A stretch of 6,393 nt of DNA, from assembly GCA_041302745.1 (NCBI GenBank), contig JBFYQP010000006.1, positions 1 to 6,393 on the forward strand. The letters are read 5' to 3'. The notes under the pieces are model-generated. The model saw only the letters and a program-made list of their open reading frames with translations. It made no database searches and was not told where the DNA came from. Of the stretch, positions 1 through 5,305 are shown in pieces. Position numbers and translations under genes: made by a program. Every line of letters begins with the position of its first letter. The stretch's first letter is position 1. Source of the stretch: JAPLGD01 sp041302745 (GTDB taxonomy: Bacteria > Bipolaricaulota > Bipolaricaulia > UBA7950 > UBA9294).

Positions 1-4
1 CGCG

Positions 5-1021
5 CTAGGCCGCGTCCCAGACCCCGTCGACGGGTGCGCCGCACGACGGGCACGTGCCGCCGGTGAGGCGGTTCTCCCACACGAAGTACCCCCTGCGCCG
101 AATGACAATCGTGCCGCACGCCGGGCAGTGGGTTTCTTCTCCTTCGCCGGGGACGTTGCCGAGGTAGACGTAGTGAAGCCCGACGTTCTGGCCGATGCGC
201 CGCGCCTTCTCGAGCGTCTCCACCGGCGTCGGGGGGTGCTGGATCATCCGGAACGCGGGGAAGAACCGGCTGACGTGCCACGGAATCGACGGAGAGATGC
301 CCGCGATGGCCTCCGCCGTCCAGCGCAGCGCGTCGTCCGAGTCGTTCAGCCCCCCGATCACGAGGGTCGTCACCTCGACCCACACGCCTTCTTCGTGGAC
401 GCGCTCGATGGAGTCAAGCACGGGGCGGACGTTGCCGCCGACCACGCGGTGGTAGAACTCGTCCGAGATGCCCTTCAAGTCGATGTTGATCCCATCCAGC
501 CACGGGAGGAGGAGGTCTGCGGCGTCGCGAGAGAAGTACCCGTTCGACACCCAGACGTTGGCGAGGTCCGCGGCCCGTGCGCACCGCATCACCTCGAGGT
601 AGAACTCGAGCGCGATCGTGGGCTCCGTGTAGGTGTAGGCGATCGATCGGCAGCCCGTTCGGATCGCTTCCCCGACGATCTCGTCGGGCTCGGCGGCGTC
701 GCCGACGAGCCGGCCGTCGTGCTGGCTCGGGTACTGCGAGATGAAGTGGTTCTGGCAGTTCTGGCACGTGAAGTTGCAGCCGACGGTGGCGATCGAGTAG
801 GCGCGCGACCCCGGGTAGAAGTGGAACATCGGCTTCTTCTCGATCGGATCGACGTCGCGGGCGACCAGGCGACCGTAGCTGAGCGCAACGAGCGTTCCGC
901 CGTCGTTCTCGCGAACGCCGCACAGCCCTCGGGATCCGGGCGCGATCGTGCACCCGTGAGCGCACAGGCGGCAGTGCACCGAGCCTTCGCGACCGCGGTC
1001 GTAGAGCGTCGCTTCTTTCAT
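5..1021 (-). CDS. amrS: AmmeMemoRadiSam system radical SAM enzyme (AmrS)
   Basis: A 338-residue radical SAM protein, full length for its family. Seen: an N-terminal cysteine cluster (C17, C20, C24, C34), the radical SAM motif CNFTCQNC (C82, C86, C89) that holds the 4Fe-4S cluster, YTYTEP at 129-134, NIDLKG at 179-184, and a C-terminal four-cysteine ribbon (C299, C302, C324, C327) ending in a GVW motif. Together these match AmrS of COG1180 rather than a pyruvate-formate-lyase activase. Known: AmrS is named for its genomic link to Memo and AMMECR1 proteins; its substrate is not established to my knowledge. The reading frame stays open far upstream, but similarity begins at the ATG at 1019-1021, which has an AGAGGTG ribosome site (1030-1036) 8 bases before it. 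It is transcribed away from the ABC-F gene, and any partner genes must lie beyond the left edge. Identity is confident; biochemical role is not. Confidence 0.93.
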   Translation of the reverse strand: MKEATLYDRGREGSVHCRLCAHGCTIAPGSRGLCGVRENDGGTLVALSYGRLVARDVDPIEKKPMFHFYPGSRAYSIATVGCNFTCQNCQNHFISQYPSQHDGRLVGDAAEPDEIVGEAIRTGCRSIAYTYTEPTIALEFYLEVMRCARAADLANVWVSNGYFSRDAADLLLPWLDGINIDLKGISDEFYHRVVGGNVRPVLDSIERVHEEGVWVEVTTLVIGGLNDSDDALRWTAEAIAGISPSIPWHVSRFFPAFRMIQHPPTPVETLEKARRIGQNVGLHYVYLGNVPGEGEETHCPACGTIVIRRRGYFVWENRLTGGTCPSCGAPVDGVWDAA

Positions 1022-1029
1022 CCCCCAGT

Positions 1030-1036
1030 CACCTCT
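1030..1036 (-). promoter_or_regulatory. Ribosome binding site of amrS
   Basis: Read on the minus strand this is AGAGGTG, 8 bases before the ATG at 1021. It fixes the start within a frame that remains open for about 1.9 kb further upstream. Confidence 0.7.
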
Positions 1037-1038
1037 GC

Positions 1039-1047
1039 ATGCTAGCA
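1039..1047 (-). promoter_or_regulatory. Possible extended -10 box for amrS
   Basis: The minus strand reads TGCTAGCAT, an extended -10 (TG, one base, TAGCAT). No good -35 lies 16-18 bases upstream. A start about 7 bases downstream would fall near 1032, inside the ribosome site, giving an almost too short leader. The box may therefore not be the main promoter. It is the only promoter-like element I see for amrS. Confidence 0.3.
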
Positions 1048-1061
1048 CAGGGGCTGTGTGC
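1045..1061. repeat. Short inverted repeat in divergent spacer
   Basis: GCACA, seven bases, TGTGC form a perfect 5-base dyad; a second nested pairing is CACAG-GGG-CTGTG (1046-1058). It abuts the possible amrS -10 box and lies 50 bases before the ABC-F start, where an operator for either gene could sit. Dyads this short also arise by chance, so the operator reading is inference. Confidence 0.3.
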
Positions 1062-1097
1062 AAGGAAGCGAGGCTACCCGGAGTTCCGGGGTTGTCG

Positions 1098-1103
1098 TAC
1101 CAT
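1098..1103 (+). promoter_or_regulatory. Possible -10 box (TACCAT) for leaderless ABC-F transcript
   Basis: TACCAT fits the TAnnnT -10 pattern and ends 8 bases before the ATG at 1112. A transcript begun 6-8 bases downstream would start at or almost at the ATG. The only SD-like bases, GGAG at 1106-1109, lie just 2 bases from the ATG, too close to work normally. No -35 box is recognisable at the right distance. Suggestive only. Confidence 0.3.
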
Positions 1104-1111
1104 CCGGAGCC

Positions 1112-3040
1112 ATGTCCCTCATTCAGGTGGAGCAGCTCACCAAGGCGTACGGGGTCGATATCCTGTTCGCGCCGTTCTCGGGGCAGATTGCCCGCGGGGA
1201 CAGGATTGCGTTGATCGGGGACAACGGCGTCGGGAAGTCGACGCTCCTCAAGCTCCTTGCCGACGAGGAGCGCCCCTCCGGCGGCGTTGTCCGACGGATC
1301 GGGCAGGTCCGCGTCGGCTACATGCCGCAGACGGCCCGACTGCACGGATCGGGAACGCTCCGGCAGGCGATGGAGGAGGCGTTCGCGCCGCTGCGGGCGA
1401 TGGAGGCGGAGCTGCGCGCCCTCGAGGTCGAGCTGGGCTCCGGCGCGTCGCCGGACTCCGTCCACCGCTACGACGACCTGCTCCACCGGTTTGACGCCGA
1501 GGGGGGCTACGAGATCGACGCCGCCGTGCGCGCCGCGCTGGCCGGCGTCGGCTTCGGCGAAGACGAGCTCGACAAGCCGGTCGAGATCCTGTCCGGGGGC
1601 GAGGAGGCGCGAGCGGCCCTCGCCCGTGTCCTTCTCGAGAACCCCGACGTCCTGCTCCTGGACGAGCCGACGAACCACCTGGACTTCGCGGCCCTCGACT
1701 GGTTCGAGGAGCAGCTCCTCTGCTTCGCGGGCGCTCTCGTCCTCGTCTCCCACGACCGTCACCTCCTCGAGCGCGTCGCGAACCGGACGTGGGAGGTGGC
1801 GTTCGGCCAGGTCACGATCTACCGGCTGGGGTACGAGGCGTCGCGTGGCGCGCGCGACGCCGAGCGGGAGAAACTCCTCGAAGCGTTCGTGACGCAGGAA
1901 GAGACGATCGAGAAGTACAAGGACTTCATCCGCCGGCACAAGATGGGCCAGAAGCACCGCCAAGCGAAGGACCGCGAGAAGAAGCTCGAGCGCATCGAGG
2001 AAGCGCGGATCGAGGCTCCGCGCGAGGCGAAGCGGATCTCGCTCCGCATCCGCTCGGGATCGGCAAGCGGGAAGCGCGCTCTGTCGCTCTCCGACCTCGC
2101 GGTCGGATTCGACCGGCCGCTGGTCGAGTGCGGCGACGTCGATCTCTTCCGCGGGGAGAAGGTCGCCGTCGTCGGGCCGAACGGGTGCGGGAAGACGTCG
2201 CTTTTGCGAACGATCACCGGCGAGTTGGCGCCCCTTCGCGGCGCGGCACAGCTCGGCCACGGCGTGCGGGTCGCCGTGTATTCGCAGACGCAGGAGGGAC
2301 TCCACGGCGACCGGACGGTCCTCGAGACGATCCTCGGCAAGAGCTCGCTTACGATCAGCGAAGCGCGCGGCCTGCTCGGAGCCTTCCTCTTCTCGGGCGA
2401 CGAGGTCGAGAAGAAGGCGAAGGCGCTCTCGGGCGGAGAGCGGAGCCGGATCGCCCTCGCGCTCTTGTCGCTGATGGAGGGGAACCTCCTGTTGCTCGAC
2501 GAGCCGACGAACCACCTGGACCTCGCGAGCCAGGAGATCCTCGAGCAGGCGCTCCAGGAGTACGACGGCACGGTTCTCCTCGTCTCGCACGACCGCGCCC
2601 TTCTGGAGGCCGTCACGACGCAGCTCTGGCAGGTCGAGGACGGTCGGCTGTCGGTCTCGTCGTACGGGTACGCCGAGCACCGGCGGCGCAGCGACGAGGC
2701 GCGGCACGCGGTCGCCGCGGGAGGCCGGGCCGCGGCGTCGTCCGGGTCGGCGGAGCGGCGAAGCGAGAAGCCGGTTCGTCTCGACGAAGCCACGAGCGTG
2801 CGGCCGAAGAAACTCGACAAGTACGAGCAGAAAAGGCTGGACGACGTGCGGGCCGCGCTCGAGCGGGCGATCGAGGAGCTGGAGAGACGGCTCGGCGAGA
2901 TCGAGCGCAATCTCGTGACGGAGAGCGAGGCGGGCCACGGCCAGCGGATCGCCTCGCTCGGCGTGGAGCACAAGACCGTGACCGCCGATCTCGAGGCCAG
3001 GTACCGTGAGTGGGAGGCGCTCGCGGCGAAGGCCGAGTAG
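1112..3040 (+). CDS. ABC-F family ATPase (Uup/Ybit-like, ribosome-associated)
   Basis: A 642-residue protein with two ABC ATPase domains and no membrane segments, the ABC-F layout. Domain 1: Walker A GDNGVGKST (36-44), Q-loop Q73, signature LSGGE (160-164), Walker B with LLLDEPTNHLD (181-191), switch His214. The charged inter-domain linker (about 243-310) contains RRHKMGQKHRQAKDREKKLE, the P-site tRNA-interaction region. Domain 2: Walker A GPNGCGKTS (355-363), LSGGE (439-443), LLDEPTNHLD (461-470), His493. A low-complexity stretch (about 525-560) leads to a C-terminal coiled coil (about 568-638), as in Uup. All catalytic residues are intact. Known: ABC-F proteins bind the ribosomal E site and rescue stalled or misfolded translation complexes; some give antibiotic resistance. 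Which of these applies cannot be told here. The start at 1112 is chosen because homology begins with MSLIQVEQLTKAYG; a GTG 18 codons upstream (1058) is possible but adds nothing family-like. First gene of a likely operon with yggS. Confidence 0.93.
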   Translation: MSLIQVEQLTKAYGVDILFAPFSGQIARGDRIALIGDNGVGKSTLLKLLADEERPSGGVVRRIGQVRVGYMPQTARLHGSGTLRQAMEEAFAPLRAMEAELRALEVELGSGASPDSVHRYDDLLHRFDAEGGYEIDAAVRAALAGVGFGEDELDKPVEILSGGEEARAALARVLLENPDVLLLDEPTNHLDFAALDWFEEQLLCFAGALVLVSHDRHLLERVANRTWEVAFGQVTIYRLGYEASRGARDAEREKLLEAFVTQEETIEKYKDFIRRHKMGQKHRQAKDREKKLERIEEARIEAPREAKRISLRIRSGSASGKRALSLSDLAVGFDRPLVECGDVDLFRGEKVAVVGPNGCGKTSLLRTITGELAPLRGAAQLGHGVRVAVYSQTQEGLHGDRTVLETILGKSSLTISEARGLLGAFLFSGDEVEKKAKALSGGERSRIALALLSLMEGNLLLLDEPTNHLDLASQEILEQALQEYDGTVLLVSHDRALLEAVTTQLWQVEDGRLSVSSYGYAEHRRRSDEARHAVAAGGRAAASSGSAERRSEKPVRLDEATSVRPKKLDKYEQKRLDDVRAALERAIEELERRLGEIERNLVTESEAGHGQRIASLGVEHKTVTADLEARYREWEALAAKAE

Positions 3041-3044
3041 CGAC

Positions 3045-3053
3045 GGAGGGAGG
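3045..3053 (+). promoter_or_regulatory. Ribosome binding site of yggS
   Basis: GGAGGGAGG lies 4 bases before the GTG at 3058 (8 bases if the first GGAGG pairs). It selects that GTG over an out-of-frame ATG at 3054 and an in-frame GTG at 3010 inside the ABC-F gene. Confidence 0.65.
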
Positions 3054-3057
3054 ATGC

Positions 3058-3729
3058 GTGGCGGGGATCGAAGGGCGCGTGCGTGGGATCCTTGAGGGAG
3101 TCCCGCCGCACGTCACGGTCGTTGCAGCCGCGAAGACGCGCACGCCCGACGAAATCCGCGCCGCGCTCGGGGGCGGGATCCGCGCCGTCGGGGAGAACTA
3201 CGTCCAGGAGACCGAGATCGCGCAGAGCGCGCTCGGCCGCCGCGCGGCGGAGTGGCACCTGATCGGCGCGCTTCAGCGGAACAAAGCGAGGGACGCGGTC
3301 CGCCTCTTCGACCTGATCCAGACCGTCGATTCGCTCCGGCTGGCCGTGAAGCTCGACGCGGAAGGCCGCAGGATCGACCGCGTCGTTCCGATTCTGATTG
3401 AGGTGAACAGCGGCCGCGAGCCGCAGAAGGCAGGGGTCTTTCCGGAGGACGTCGAGGGGTTTGCGCGCGAGATCGCGGGCCTCGCGTCGATCGAGGTCCG
3501 CGGCCTCATGACCCTGGGACCTGCGCTGCCCGAACCCGGCGCGCTCCGGCCGTTCTTCGCCGAGACGAGGCGACGGTTCGACGCGCTCGCGCGGCTGGGG
3601 CTTTCGAACGCGCGGATGACGATCCTGTCGATGGGAATGAGCGACTCCTACCGCGAGGCGATCGAGGAAGGCGCGACGATGGTCCGCCTCGGGACGGCCC
3701 TCTTCGGGGCCCGAAGGGAGGACGGATGA
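3058..3729 (+). CDS. yggS: Pyridoxal phosphate homeostasis protein (YggS/PLPBP family)
   Basis: A 223-residue alanine-racemase-fold protein that binds pyridoxal 5'-phosphate without known catalysis and helps balance vitamin B6 and amino-acid pools in the cytosol. Seen: the PLP lysine K26 in VVAAAKTRTP, GENYVQE (45-51), WHLIGALQRNK (66-76), EVNSGREPQKAG (115-126), RGLMTLGP (148-155) and the phosphate-binding end SMGMSDSYREAIEEGATMVR with RLGTALFG (210-217). All are family hallmarks. The N-terminus is about ten residues shorter than in E. coli-type YggS: the usual RAGR segment before the lysine strand is absent, as I recall for Bacteroidetes-type members. It starts with GTG 17 bases after the ABC-F stop and overlaps the next gene by 4 bases (ATGA), which implies cotranscription and coupled translation. 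Confidence 0.94.
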   Translation: MAGIEGRVRGILEGVPPHVTVVAAAKTRTPDEIRAALGGGIRAVGENYVQETEIAQSALGRRAAEWHLIGALQRNKARDAVRLFDLIQTVDSLRLAVKLDAEGRRIDRVVPILIEVNSGREPQKAGVFPEDVEGFAREIAGLASIEVRGLMTLGPALPEPGALRPFFAETRRRFDALARLGLSNARMTILSMGMSDSYREAIEEGATMVRLGTALFGARREDG

Positions 3730-4250
3730 AGATCGGGATCCTGTCGGACACCCACGACAACCTCCCGGCGATCGAGCGGATCGTCGAGCGGTTCAACGGC
3801 GAGAAGGTCGATCTCGTGCTCCACGCCGGCGACTTCGTGTCGCCGTTCACGGCGGTTCCGCTCGGGAGGCTGGGCATGCCGCTTGTCGGCGTGTTCGGAA
3901 ACAACGACGGCGACCGGCTCTATCTGACTCGCCGATTCGACGGGGTCGGAACGATCCACGCGGGGTACCACACATTCGAAGTCGACGGCGTGCGCGTCGT
4001 CCTCATGCACGAGCCGAAGTCGATCGACGCCCTGGCTGCAAGCGGCGCCTATGACCTTGTCGTCTACGGCCACACCCACAAGGTCGACGTCCGGCCCGGC
4101 CGCTCGGCCGACTCAGGTCCGCTGGCCGCAGGCGGCCGGCCGGCGGCGGCGGTCGTGAACCCCGGCGAAGCGTGCGGCTGGCTGACGGGGCGTTCCACGG
4201 CCGCCCTGTTCGACACGCAGACGCGGACGGCCGAGGTGCTCATCCTGTAG
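3726..4250 (+). CDS. YfcE/MJ0936-type metallophosphoesterase
   Basis: A 174-residue cytosolic calcineurin-like phosphoesterase of the short phosphodiesterase class. Seen, in order: SDTHDN with D8 and H10, HAGDF with D36, GNND with N59, MHEP with H95, GHTH with H116 and H118, then NPGEACGW (145-152) where relatives have NPGS. This is the complete two-metal ligand set, so the enzyme should be active. Known: relatives such as MJ0936 and E. coli YfcE hydrolyse model phosphodiesters in vitro, usually with Mn or Ni; the natural substrate is unclear. Odd: about 15-18 Gly/Ala/Pro/Arg-rich residues (roughly 124-141) sit between GHTHK and the NPGE strand, which are normally close together. The ATG overlaps the yggS stop and is preceded by GGGAGG (3716-3721). 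Probably last gene of the ABC-F operon. Confidence 0.92.
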   Translation: MKIGILSDTHDNLPAIERIVERFNGEKVDLVLHAGDFVSPFTAVPLGRLGMPLVGVFGNNDGDRLYLTRRFDGVGTIHAGYHTFEVDGVRVVLMHEPKSIDALAASGAYDLVVYGHTHKVDVRPGRSADSGPLAAGGRPAAAVVNPGEACGWLTGRSTAALFDTQTRTAEVLIL

Positions 4251-4277
4251 CCTGGCGGATGCAGGGCATCGGGGTCG

Positions 4278-4306
4278 TTGACGATGGAGAGCCGTCCGGG
4301 GATACT
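4278..4306 (+). promoter_or_regulatory. Sigma-70-type promoter for the TPR gene
   Basis: A -35 box TTGACG (4278-4283, 5 of 6 to consensus) and a -10 box GATACT (4301-4306, 4 of 6) are separated by an ideal 17 bases. The predicted start near 4313 leaves a leader of about 29 bases containing GGAGG (4334-4338) before the ATG at 4342. The TPR gene is thus likely expressed apart from the upstream operon, although read-through is possible because no terminator is visible in 4251-4341. Confidence 0.6.
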
Positions 4307-4341
4307 GCGCCGCAGGAAGCCACGGGAGGGGACGGAGGACG

Positions 4342-4815
4342 ATGGAACCGGAGAACGTAAGGACCCCCGACGATCACGCCTTGGTCGACTTGGCGCTCCA
4401 ACGCTCGGAGGAGCTGCGCCAGGCGAAGGCGTACGACGAGGGAATCCGGATCCTGAACGAGGCCCTGGCGCGTGAGGTCGATCACGCGGCGATCTACTTC
4501 CGGCTCGGGAACCTCTACATCGACCGGGGCGACCTCGACCGAGCCGAGCGCGCCTACCGCCGTGTCCTCGAGCTTGATCCGGAGCATGACCGCGCGAAGA
4601 ACAACCTCGCCGTGGTCTACAAGCGGCAGGGCAAATACTACGAGTTTGTGAAGACCTACAAGGACGCCCAGCGCATGGCGCTCCGGCCGCCGGGCAAGAA
4701 GGCGCGCCGCCCCGGCGTCTCCGGCTGGCTGCAGGACCGCAGGTCCACGATGGTCGTCGGCCTCGTGATCATCGGCGTCATCGCCCTCGTCCTCCTCTTC
4801 CTCCGCGGGTCGTGA
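4342..4815 (+). CDS. Small tail-anchored TPR protein
   Basis: A 157-residue protein. Residues about 14-47 form a degenerate helical pair (QAKAYDEGIRILNEALA), 48-81 a canonical TPR (IYFRLGNLYIDRGDLDRAER then AYRRVLELDP), and 82-115 a third unit (AKNNLAVVYKRQGKYYEFVKT). A basic stretch (119-135, several Lys/Arg) precedes one hydrophobic segment (about 137-154), and the chain ends RGS. There is no N-terminal signal peptide, so the TPR part should stay in the cytosol, anchored by its C-terminus with the basic stretch inside. TPRs bind other proteins; the partner is unknown and no specific family name is supported. A GGAGG lies 3 bases before the ATG, with a second purine run at 4324-4329 further up. 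It has its own promoter and converges on the minus-strand gene at 4833 with only 17 bases between stops. Confidence 0.85.
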   Translation: MEPENVRTPDDHALVDLALQRSEELRQAKAYDEGIRILNEALAREVDHAAIYFRLGNLYIDRGDLDRAERAYRRVLELDPEHDRAKNNLAVVYKRQGKYYEFVKTYKDAQRMALRPPGKKARRPGVSGWLQDRRSTMVVGLVIIGVIALVLLFLRGS

Positions 4816-4832
4816 CGGAGGTCAGGGCGCGC

Positions 4833-5099
4833 CTAGGCTTGGGGCTTTCGCGGAAACGCGACTTTGTAGATTGCGACGGCGATCAGAACGTAGCCCACGG
4901 CGTGCAGCAGGATCAGCAGAGCTTCGAGCGACTCGGCCTTCCCGAGGATCGTCGTCCCGTGCGACAGGGCGAAGAGCCCGAATGCGAGGCCGATGTACAG
5001 CGCGAGGGCATTCCTAACGCGGGCCCAGCCGACGATTCCCACGGCGCAGATCGCCGCGCTGAGAACGAGGTTGAACGTTGTGACCGGATCCCAGTTCAT
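4833..5099 (-). CDS. Small three-helix integral membrane protein, unknown function
   Basis: An 88-residue hydrophobic protein starting MNWDPVTTFN. Three membrane segments are visible: about 8-26, 31-50 (LALYIGLAFGLFALSHGTTI) and 59-80 (LEALLILLHAVGYVLIAVAI), with a basic tail PRKPQA. Conserved-looking features are the ALYIGLAFGLFALSH segment with a histidine at the end of helix 2 (H47) and LLHAVGY with H66 in helix 3. The pattern resembles small stand-alone proteins and N-terminal membrane modules of PAS/histidine-kinase sensors that I recall from methanogens and some bacteria; this is recall, not a search. No catalytic motif is present. The start at 5099 is chosen because GGAGGT (5109-5114 on the minus strand) precedes it by 9 bases; the frame stays open to 5156, but the extra residues are not membrane-like and that region carries the promoter. 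A sensor, a membrane subunit, or an orphan are all possible. Confidence 0.8.
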   Translation of the reverse strand: MNWDPVTTFNLVLSAAICAVGIVGWARVRNALALYIGLAFGLFALSHGTTILGKAESLEALLILLHAVGYVLIAVAIYKVAFPRKPQA

Positions 5100-5108
5100 G
5101 GCTCTCCC

Positions 5109-5114
5109 ACCTCC
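5109..5114 (-). promoter_or_regulatory. Ribosome binding site of the three-helix protein
   Basis: The minus strand reads GGAGGT 9 bases before the ATG at 5099. It supports this start over the longer open frame beginning at 5156, which would overlap the -35 box. Confidence 0.6.
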
Positions 5115-5127
5115 GCGGAACCCATGC

Positions 5128-5156
5128 AGCATAGGGAGCGTTGAGCCGTTCGGCAA
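5128..5156 (-). promoter_or_regulatory. Sigma-70-type promoter for the three-helix protein
   Basis: On the minus strand, -35 TTGCCG (5151-5156, 4 of 6) and -10 TATGCT (5128-5133, 4 of 6) are separated by exactly 17 bases. The predicted start is near 5121, giving a leader of about 22 bases that contains the GGAGGT ribosome site. Together with the SD this makes the small gene a believable independent transcription unit. Confidence 0.6.
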
Positions 5157-5273
5157 TTCCTGGTTTGTCGGAGTCCGCCTGCCCTTCGCCTGGGCTGCAC
5201 GGGCCGCCCGGTGAGGGTCGGCGTGGCCGGCCGTCGCGCGCCGCTTGTCCTGGAGAACCTCGGCGCCTCCGAC

Positions 5274-5279
5274 TACCCT
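5274..5279 (+). promoter_or_regulatory. Possible -10 box for the MFS gene
   Basis: TACCCT fits TAnnnT. Transcription from about 5286 would leave a leader of about 20 bases including the purine-rich ribosome site. The nearest -35-like sequence, TTGTCC (5245-5250), is 23 bases away, too far for a standard sigma-70 promoter, so support is weak. Confidence 0.25.
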
Positions 5280-5289
5280 GACATGTCAC

Positions 5290-5298
5290 GGAAGGGGG
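5290..5298 (+). promoter_or_regulatory. Ribosome binding site selecting the TTG start
   Basis: GGAAGGGGG ends 7 bases before the TTG at 5306. In this frame a TGA lies at 5279-5281 and no ATG or GTG occurs between it and the TTG, so the SD and the stop together fix the start. Confidence 0.6.
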
Positions 5299-5305
5299 CG
5301 GTCCG

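Larger units (their letters stand above)
5157..5305. other. Divergent spacer upstream of the MFS gene
   Basis: This GC-rich spacer holds a weak -10-like box and the ribosome site of the MFS gene. Apart from short palindromes such as GGCCGGCC (5226-5233) I see no operator, riboswitch or RNA gene. Confidence 0.4.

Noticed and set aside
1022..2971. Minus-strand open frame continuing upstream of amrS across most of the ABC-F gene
   Set aside because: It is the antisense shadow of the ABC-F coding sequence in GC-rich DNA. Its translation is an Arg/Leu/Glu/Val-rich string without domains, and the AmrS similarity begins only at the ATG at 1021.
1789..3009. 406-codon plus-strand frame inside the ABC-F gene
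   Set aside because: Arg/Gly/Ala-rich out-of-frame translation of a gene with intact motifs throughout; no SD or family similarity.
4172..4360. 62-codon plus-strand frame bridging the phosphoesterase and TPR genes
   Set aside because: Mostly overlaps the phosphoesterase in another frame, and runs across the promoter and the TPR start; no SD or recognisable protein.
4826..4835. GGCGCGCC palindrome between the convergent stops
   Set aside because: A short palindrome expected by chance in GC-rich DNA; no T-tract and no longer stem.
4848..4861. Hairpin TCGCG-GAAA-CGCGA just past the TPR stop, considered as a terminator
   Set aside because: The stem is only 5 base pairs and no T-run follows on either strand. 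It lies inside the coding region of the three-helix protein.
5099..5156. Longer N-terminus (19 extra residues) for the three-helix protein
   Set aside because: The extension would start inside the -35 box, has no SD and is Gly-rich rather than membrane-like; the ATG at 5099 has a well-spaced GGAGGT.
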